The notes below the pieces were generated by a model. It was not told the origin of the DNA and searched no databases. It saw nothing but the letters and a program-made list of their open reading frames with translations. A stretch of 19,612 nucleotides of DNA from Cyclobacteriaceae bacterium. GTDB lineage: Bacteria > Bacteroidota > Bacteroidia > Cytophagales > Cyclobacteriaceae. Both the position numbers and the translations under genes were made by a program. This document shows, piece after piece, positions 14,217-19,612 of this stretch. The stretch is taken from the NCBI GenBank assembly GCA_030637245.1, contig DAOVVI010000001.1, positions 1-19,612 on the forward strand. Reading direction: 5' to 3'. Numbering within the stretch: position 1 is the first letter of the stretch; every line of letters starts with the position of its first letter.

Positions 14217-14624
14217 TTAGCGGCTTTGGGATAAATCAACTTCAATGTCGCCAATGCTTACTTTACGACCGACTATCGAAAGATCAGTGGATGTAAAGTT
14301 TTCATCAATACTTTCAGAGTAGCTGGTTAAACATACATCCTTCAGAATTATTTCTCGTGCTGATTCAGTCATGGCTTGTTTGCTTATGCTGAATTTTGCC
14401 TGCCCCTTAACATCATGATTCGTAATCCATTCAAGAAGTGCTTTAGAGGTTTCGGCTTTAGGTGATAAAATTGAAAATGAAAACTCAGATACACTGATTG
14501 GTTGAAAATCTATTTCCTGAGTAGGATTAGTTACATCCGCAAAGGAGTTCAGTCCAAAGTTGACAGATGGAACAATCATTTCATCACTAATTCCATCTAC
14601 TGTAAACTTAATTATAGTTGCCAT
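14217..14624 (-). CDS. tssD: Second, diverged TssD (Hcp-like) protein
   Basis: A 135-residue protein of the same family as its downstream neighbour, placed between tssC and copy 1. It starts ATIIKFTVDGISDEMIVPSVNFGLN and has EFSFSILSPKAETSKALLEW, KAQFSISKQAM-like strands and the closing STDLSIVGRKVSIGDIEVDLS. The shared pattern of lengths (133 and 135), the internal ITNHD / SED helix and the closing REIS / RKVS strand fit a duplication followed by strong divergence. TssD paralogues can form mixed tubes or carry different cargo. This copy lacks the acidic WLGY-type end. Its place in the operon (61 bases after tssC) is conserved with the other subunits. The family call is good; a distinct role is inference. 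Confidence 0.75.
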   Translation of the reverse strand: MATIIKFTVDGISDEMIVPSVNFGLNSFADVTNPTQEIDFQPISVSEFSFSILSPKAETSKALLEWITNHDVKGQAKFSISKQAMTESAREIILKDVCLTSYSESIDENFTSTDLSIVGRKVSIGDIEVDLSQSR

Positions 14625-14685
14625 ATTGTTTAGTTTTAAAGATTTATAATATTAATATATTTTACCAAAGATTCATTCTTTTATT

Positions 14686-16074
14686 TTACCCTTCATCGTA
14701 TTCGGAGCTCCATTCATTTCCGTCATCTCCTTTCTGTCCATCCATCTTTATCATAAAGTTTTTGGCAGGAAAGTACGGTTTCATATTGATATCGAGGTAG
14801 ATCCGGTCTTTTTGATTTTGATCTTGTTCAAATCTTTTAACAGAAAAGTTTTCTATTAGTTTACCCGGTCCGGTAATACCGCCGAGAAAACGTACGATTT
14901 GACTGAGTATTTCTTTCTTAGTAACGTTATTGAAATTTTCGAAGGCCCTCCGGTTAAGAAAATCCATTAGTACTTTTGTGACGAAATCAAACACCCTCAC
15001 CACCGAATAGGTTTGCAGCCCCAGGTTGTCACCGTTAAACAAGGTTTTGGCTGAGAAAGCCATCACTTTGCCATACTCATTGACCATGGGCACGAGACCC
15101 AGCTTTTCAAGATTGGCAATCTCACTTTTCTTCAGGTCGAACTTCACGCCGTCCACTTCATTGATACTGCCATGCTTCTTACCGGCAGCAACCTGCGACA
15201 TTAGTGTGTTGTAAATAGAACCGGCTAATGCCCCTGATGGTGGAACATAAAGTTCTTCGTCTTCCCCAACTTCTTTGTATTTTTCTCTGCCTACCAGCCA
15301 ATTGCATGTCATCATGACGTTTGATCGATACATATCGCCACCGGTAAGATTGGCAAGTTCGAACATTTCCATCACATCATCAGGGTTGTCGAGATGTTCA
15401 AAATCAGTTACAAGCATGACTTTATTCTCATGAGCAATTTTTGCCCATTTTTCAATCACCTTGTTAGAACCGAGGTAACCCGGAACAACAAGAATACTAT
15501 AGTTATCTCTGAGGTCCAATCTATCATATTTAGCGACAAGTTCCTTGTTAACCATATCAATAAATCGGGTATCATCGAGATCCTTTAATTGATCCAGCTC
15601 AGCATTCATAAACGTAATGTTCTTGATCTTATCGCTTTCCGCATTCTTAAAGAACAGAGCCACAGTTCGGTATGATTTTTCAAGATCTTTAGTCGTTTCA
15701 ATGGCTTTTTTCAGGTTTTTGCCGAGTGTTTCTTCTGCCGAAGTGGCTTTTTTTTCACACTGATCCACCATTTCGGAAATGTTATCTGAGGAAGTAAGAA
15801 TGGTGGCCCATAATTCAAGGATCTTTTTCAATGAATCCCGCTCACCTTTTTTAGAGGATTCGGTAAGAAATATCTTTTTTCTTGCTTTCCTTTCGGGATT
15901 CATATTTTGAACACCATCAAAAGCCATCTCAAGCAAATCAAATCCCCCGACTTTGGCCAGTTTATCAATGCTCTCCTCAAGAATTTCAGCAGGATTTTCA
16001 ATCTTGCTAACGTCAGCAACAACTTTTTCTCTGTACTGCTCCAGGTTTTGTGCTTGCTTATCTTGCTCCGCCAT
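14686..16074 (-). CDS. tssC: T6SS contractile sheath large subunit TssC
   Basis: A 462-residue cytoplasmic protein that with TssB polymerises into the contractile sheath around the TssD tube. The N-terminal third is helical (EQYREKVVADVSKIENPAEI, KILELWATILTSSDNISEM). The centre has LDLRDNYSILVVPGYLGSN, TDFEHLDNPDDVMEMFELAN and TGGDMYRSNVMMTCNWLVG, the blocks characteristic of T6SSiii TssC, and PPSGALAGSIYNTLMS, which resembles the conserved substrate of the sheath core. The C-terminal half contains QTYSVVRVFDFVTKVLMDFLNRRAFE and ends MKPYFPAKNFMIKMDGQKGDDGNEW. The end is acidic and short. The gap to tssB is 52 bases and to the next tssD 61. Length is normal for the Bacteroidota type. Confidence 0.9.
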   Translation of the reverse strand: MAEQDKQAQNLEQYREKVVADVSKIENPAEILEESIDKLAKVGGFDLLEMAFDGVQNMNPERKARKKIFLTESSKKGERDSLKKILELWATILTSSDNISEMVDQCEKKATSAEETLGKNLKKAIETTKDLEKSYRTVALFFKNAESDKIKNITFMNAELDQLKDLDDTRFIDMVNKELVAKYDRLDLRDNYSILVVPGYLGSNKVIEKWAKIAHENKVMLVTDFEHLDNPDDVMEMFELANLTGGDMYRSNVMMTCNWLVGREKYKEVGEDEELYVPPSGALAGSIYNTLMSQVAAGKKHGSINEVDGVKFDLKKSEIANLEKLGLVPMVNEYGKVMAFSAKTLFNGDNLGLQTYSVVRVFDFVTKVLMDFLNRRAFENFNNVTKKEILSQIVRFLGGITGPGKLIENFSVKRFEQDQNQKDRIYLDINMKPYFPAKNFMIKMDGQKGDDGNEWSSEYDEG

Positions 16075-16126
16075 TTTTGTCTTATTTTATTTTTATATTT
16101 TAAATTAAATAGTTTTAAAAGTTGTT

Positions 16127-16573
16127 CTATTTAGCATCTTCAATTTCTTTTATCAAAGCATACATGGAGTTCAAAAGCGCTTCTTTGGTCTCTTCATTCT
16201 CCAGTGTTCTTTTAAGCATTTTGTTGCTTTTTAACTGCTTAATGATTTTGAAAGATTGCTCTTTTTGATTGGCCAGATCCTTTAGGAACTCACTTTGGGC
16301 TGTAATGCCTTTCACACCAAAATCAGAGAGTCCGTGAAATTGGAGTTTTTCTTCCTTGCTCCCGCCCTCACTATCTTCGAAATCCACCTCTACTTCAGGT
16401 TTAAAATTTTCAAAGACTTCATCAATATTTTTGAGGTCAGTAACTACCTGTGGTTTAACCGGGGCATCTGCCGTGAGTTTTTCTACCATGAGCGTCCGAT
16501 TTTGCGGAATGTCACTGATAGCTTCACTAGCATCTCCCTTAACTTCCTGACCTCCTATACTATATTCTTGCAT
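16127..16573 (-). CDS. tssB: T6SS contractile sheath small subunit TssB
   Basis: A 148-residue partner of TssC; TssB-TssC heterodimers form the sheath, and ClpV recognises the sheath after contraction. It is clearly the T6SSiii type: SIGGQEVKGDASEAISDIPQN, then a run of MVEKLTADAPVKPQVV and DLKNIDEVFENFKPEVEVDFED, which is the signature of the family, followed by FHGLSDFGVKGI and a helical tail (FLKDLANQKEQSFKIIKQL). The tail ends ALLNSMYALIKEIEDAK. It sits 39 bases after clpV and 52 before tssC. The tight spacing and shared strand support one transcript. Identity is firm by motif order and by position before tssC. Confidence 0.88.
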   Translation of the reverse strand: MQEYSIGGQEVKGDASEAISDIPQNRTLMVEKLTADAPVKPQVVTDLKNIDEVFENFKPEVEVDFEDSEGGSKEEKLQFHGLSDFGVKGITAQSEFLKDLANQKEQSFKIIKQLKSNKMLKRTLENEETKEALLNSMYALIKEIEDAK

Positions 16574-16612
16574 AGCTATAAATTTTAATTATTAATAATG
16601 ATTTGAAATATA

Positions 16613-19102
16613 TTAAGATTTTTCCCATAGGAATTCTTTGTTTTTGTTAATTTGTAGAGTAACAGTCGATCCTTTGCCAATTTCTCCAGAAATGATCATT
16701 TTTGATATAGGTCTTCTTAACTTATTTCGAATGACTCCCAAGAGTGGTCTGGCACCATATTTTGGTGTAAAGCCTGATTTGGCAAGCTCTTCTTTTACCT
16801 TCTGCTCTATCTGTAGCTGAATCCCCTGAATTTCCAGAGATTTAAGTAGGTTATTAAGATGAATATCAAAGATTTTAACCACATTTTCCTCACTGATAGG
16901 TGCAAAAGGAATGATTTCTGTCAGGCGTCCCAAAAACTCAGGTCTAAAGTATTGTTCCATAATCTCCGCAAGTTCATTCGATTGGGGTATCTCTCCCTTA
17001 TTAAAGGCTTCAACAATGAAAGAACTTCCGATATTGGAAGTGAACAGAATTACAGCATTGGAAAAATCTCCTTCTTTTCCCAAACGGTCATGAAGCTTCC
17101 CTTCATCAAGGATTTGCAGGAAAATATCAAATACCGACGAATGAGCCTTTTCGATCTCGTCGAACAGCACAATAGCATATGGTTTTTGCCTGATTTTATT
17201 TACAAGCAATCCGCCCTCCTCATAACCGACGTACCCCGGTGGAGCACCGTATAGCAGGGCAGCTGAATGCTCCTCCTTAAATTCCGACATATCGAAACGA
17301 ATCAGTGAATTTTCGTCGTTGAAAAGAAATTCTGCCAACGTTTTAGCCAACTCTGTCTTACCCGTACCGGTGGGTCCAAGAAAAAAGAAAGATCCTATTG
17401 GCTGCCCGGGCTTACTGAGTCCGGATCGTGATTCTCTAATTGCCTCCGCGATACTCTTAATGCCATGATCCTGTCCTATTACTCTCTTTTGTAAATGTGC
17501 CTCTATGTTCAGCAAACGTTCTCTCTCCTGAGTCTGAACCGTACCCATAGGGACCCCTGTCTTGTGAGAAACTACAGCGGCAAGATCTGACTTGGTCAAT
17601 GATTCAGTCTGAGAGCTGGCATGCTCCTGAAGCCTGTCAAGCAAACTGCTTAAAATCCCCAAAAGTTCCGATGGCGTATCAATTTTTGCTTCGTCGGTTT
17701 GATCATCCAGCCTGATGAAGAGTACGGGACTGACCTTATCCTTAATTTGGGTGAAAAACCAGTGCAGTTCTTTCAACAAATCAGCATCAGAGAGTTTGTT
17801 ATCATTTTTGGAAATTAATTCCAGCTTTTTCCTAAGTTCCTCAATCTCTTTCCCTGATGTATCCTGCATCAAACGCACTACTGCCATGGTCCTATCAACC
17901 AAATCAATTGCAGCATCGGGCAAGTATCTCTCCTTCAAATATCTTTTGGATAGTCGTACTGCTTCTTGCTGTACCTCCTTGCTGACAGAAATTTTATGAT
18001 GCTCCTCATAAGCAGGGATTATTCGTTCCAACATTCTAGCCGCAAGCTCTGCACCGGGCTCTTCTAATCGAACTATCTCAAACTTTCGCCCGAATGCTTC
18101 ATCCGTTTCAATAAACTTTGTATAGTTGTCTATGGACGTTGTTCCGATGATGGTAAGCATTCCTCGATCCAGTTCAGGCTTTAACAGGTTGGCCGCGCCG
18201 GATGCTCCACCCTGCTTATCCATTATCATGTGGATCTCATCGATGAAAAGTATTGCCCTTTCAAACTGCTTTATCTCACTGATAATATTTTTCAAGCGGT
18301 CTTCTACTTCTCCCTTGTAGGAAGCACCAGCTATCAAGGCCCCAAAATCAAGTTCAAATATTTTAGTATCGAAAAGATTTTCTGGGACCTTATTTTCAAT
18401 GATATTTTGAGCGAATCCATTTACCAAGGCTGTTTTCCCAACTCCCGGTTCGCCCATGACAATAACATTGGGCTTTGACCTTCGGCCCAGAATTTCTGCC
18501 ATCATCCTGGTTTCTTTGTCTCTTCCGATTACAGCATCCAGATTTCCCTGACGGGCCAAATCGGTTAAATCGATACAATATTTTAACAATGCATTTTGTT
18601 TCTTTTTAACAGATGGTTTGGTCTCACGGGCATCAGCAATGCCAATCACATTTTGCAGGTCTTCATTATCAAGTAAATTGTCAAGAATTTCTTGCTGAGT
18701 GATATTGAATGACTTCAGTTGTTCATAGGTAAATCCAACACCTGGAGTACTTAAGGAAGCAAGTACACATATCGGATCAATTGCTTCTTTAGATAATTTC
18801 AGACTGATATTTTCAGCTTCCGTAAAAACTGTTTGGGTATCGTTATCTGCAAGTGGTTGGTCGGGAATTCTTGATGTTTTCGGATAGGCCTCTATTCGAA
18901 CATCAGCCCACTCTTCAATATAATAATTATCCTTATCCATTGCCTCCAGAAAAGGTAACAGACCAATATCTTTATGTAGAATGGCTTTGAGTAAATGAGC
19001 CGGAGAAAATTTTTCATTCGAAAATTCTTTCGCGATAGCTTGGGCAATACCTATTGCTTGTTTCAACTCATCTGTTAGACCTACACTAAAGATATCTTTC
19101 AT
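16613..19102 (-). CDS. clpV: T6SS sheath-disassembly ATPase ClpV (TssH)
   Basis: An 829-residue AAA+ ATPase of the ClpA/B type that recycles the contracted sheath. The start is set at the ATG at 19102; a TTG at 19120 would add six residues. The N-terminal Clp repeat domain (about 1-150) includes KFSPAHLLKAIL. The first AAA domain has Walker A GEPGVGKT (about 217-224), pore loop GASYKGEVEDRLK and Walker B ILFIDEIHMIMD. A middle part of about 100 residues is shorter than in ClpB. The second AAA domain has Walker A GPTGTGKT (576-583), GAPPGYVGYEEGG (pore loop) and Walker B IVLFDEIEKAH. The end KYGARPLLGVIRNKLRRPIS is the D2 small-domain signature. It is the first gene of the - strand operon clpV-tssB-tssC-tssD-tssD-vgrG-PAAR. 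Identification is firm in family; the ClpV role comes from the operon. Confidence 0.95.
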   Translation of the reverse strand: MKDIFSVGLTDELKQAIGIAQAIAKEFSNEKFSPAHLLKAILHKDIGLLPFLEAMDKDNYYIEEWADVRIEAYPKTSRIPDQPLADNDTQTVFTEAENISLKLSKEAIDPICVLASLSTPGVGFTYEQLKSFNITQQEILDNLLDNEDLQNVIGIADARETKPSVKKKQNALLKYCIDLTDLARQGNLDAVIGRDKETRMMAEILGRRSKPNVIVMGEPGVGKTALVNGFAQNIIENKVPENLFDTKIFELDFGALIAGASYKGEVEDRLKNIISEIKQFERAILFIDEIHMIMDKQGGASGAANLLKPELDRGMLTIIGTTSIDNYTKFIETDEAFGRKFEIVRLEEPGAELAARMLERIIPAYEEHHKISVSKEVQQEAVRLSKRYLKERYLPDAAIDLVDRTMAVVRLMQDTSGKEIEELRKKLELISKNDNKLSDADLLKELHWFFTQIKDKVSPVLFIRLDDQTDEAKIDTPSELLGILSSLLDRLQEHASSQTESLTKSDLAAVVSHKTGVPMGTVQTQERERLLNIEAHLQKRVIGQDHGIKSIAEAIRESRSGLSKPGQPIGSFFFLGPTGTGKTELAKTLAEFLFNDENSLIRFDMSEFKEEHSAALLYGAPPGYVGYEEGGLLVNKIRQKPYAIVLFDEIEKAHSSVFDIFLQILDEGKLHDRLGKEGDFSNAVILFTSNIGSSFIVEAFNKGEIPQSNELAEIMEQYFRPEFLGRLTEIIPFAPISEENVVKIFDIHLNNLLKSLEIQGIQLQIEQKVKEELAKSGFTPKYGARPLLGVIRNKLRRPISKMIISGEIGKGSTVTLQINKNKEFLWEKS

Positions 19103-19612
19103 AAAATTGTCATAAATCAATGAATAAACTTGTAAAAATAATTACAAACAATCATTAGATGCGTAGCGAGTGAAGTACCAAACTTAATGCAAGCAATAAC
19201 TATTTTCTTTTTGTGCTGCCAAAAAGATACAATATTTTTTTTAAATTATCAAAGTAATATTGTCGTCATTTATAATTCCCAATCTAGCTCTTTGATCATT
19301 CTCCAAACTGTCTCTCATCAATTAAAAAAAGTATCAACGGTAAACGACGATGCACAGTTTTTGGCCATTAAAAAGCATTCTTTTCATTTTCCAGAAGGCC
19401 TGTTCTAAATCCAAACCTATTGCAAACCTCTCAATTCTGCAGAGCCATTTGAGCTAGATTCTTATTGATGCGTCTTAGGGTAAGAGCACCAAGAGGAGTA
19501 ATGAAAAGTTTGGCTGACTCAAAGGATTTACTTTATAGAAGTATATTAGGCTCTCCTCATTCAACTTTCATATGGATCGGAATATCAACATATTCAATCC
19601 AGGTTACAATAG
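19103..19612. other. clpV upstream region and possible decayed coding sequence
   Basis: About 510 bases with no intact gene. Next to clpV the DNA is very AT-rich (about 19110-19260) and holds the possible -7 element. At the right edge, the - strand has one frame reading VTWIEYVDIPIHMKVE, then a stop, then another stop, then FESAKLFITPLGALTLRRIN and about eight more residues to a stop at 19431. All are in the same phase, which is unexpected for chance in AT-rich DNA and suggests a gene end damaged by two stops, or a frame shared with a gene outside the window. The + strand frame starting at 19187 is low-complexity and not supported. Confidence 0.3.
19179..19186 (-). promoter_or_regulatory. Possible -7 promoter element for clpV operon
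   Basis: Read on the - strand these eight bases are TAAGTTTG, a full match to the Bacteroidota -7 consensus TAnnTTTG, 76 bases upstream of the clpV ATG. No TTTG or TTG sits 19-21 bases further upstream; the nearest TTTG on that strand is 33 bases away. So it is half a promoter on paper. It is the only consensus match I found in front of the - strand operon. Confidence 0.25.

Noticed and set aside
14630..14672. Possible - strand promoter for the second tssD (TTTG, 19 bases, then TAAATCTT)
   Set aside because: The -7 part matches the consensus poorly and the operon spacing needs no internal promoter; too weak to list as a feature.
19187..19408. 73-residue + strand frame at the right end
   Set aside because: Low complexity, Phe/Leu/Ile/Ser-rich text typical of AT-rich noncoding DNA, and it lies across the likely clpV promoter region.
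1..19612. CRISPR arrays, tRNA or rRNA genes, insertion sequences
   Set aside because: No regularly spaced long repeats, tRNA-like cloverleaf, rRNA-like sequence or intact transposase was seen on either strand.

Overview
The window is AT-rich DNA from a member of the Bacteroidota. The evidence is a complete-looking set of core subunits of the Bacteroidota-specific type VI secretion system subtype (T6SSiii), including TssN and TssO, plus a PD40/OmpA envelope protein and little sign of Shine-Dalgarno use. A Cytophagales-like marine or soil bacterium is plausible, but I cannot place it more precisely.

Left part (1-4333, all + strand): the 3' end of a DNA-3-methyladenine glycosylase gene; a two-domain universal stress protein; an exported PD40 / carboxypeptidase-regulatory-like / OmpA protein; a 65-residue single-pass membrane protein that abuts it and starts with TTG; and an exported beta-propeller-like protein. 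The gaps hold a long 16-bp inverted repeat (348-419), an exact 11-bp-phased repeat array (1313-1356) and paired hairpins (3374-3406).

Middle part (4408-11353, + strand): tssG, tssN, tssK, tssO, tssE, tssF, then a nitrilase-superfamily (carbon-nitrogen hydrolase) gene not expected in a T6SS core set. Together tssG, tssK, tssE and tssF give most of the baseplate, and tssN and tssO give inner-membrane envelope parts.

Right part (11514-19102, - strand): clpV (tssH), tssB, tssC, two diverged tssD (Hcp-like) genes, vgrG (tssI) and a PAAR gene. They are read toward the + operon, so the tip proteins VgrG and PAAR and the nitrilase-like enzyme meet tail to tail around 11354-11513. That junction also holds a short clean reading frame that may be a gene remnant.

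Together these genes make the sheath (TssB/C), the tube (TssD), the tip (VgrG/PAAR), the disassembly ATPase (ClpV), the baseplate (TssE/F/G/K) and part of the envelope anchor (TssN/O). I could not recognise tssP, tssQ or tssR in the window. The best candidate for something new is the nitrilase-like protein as a T6SS cargo effector or accessory enzyme. Next are the hexanucleotide tract at the tssK start, the 11-bp phased array, and a ubiquitin-like C-terminal pattern in TssN. The last 500 bases (19103-19612) hold the clpV upstream region and what looks like decayed coding sequence.
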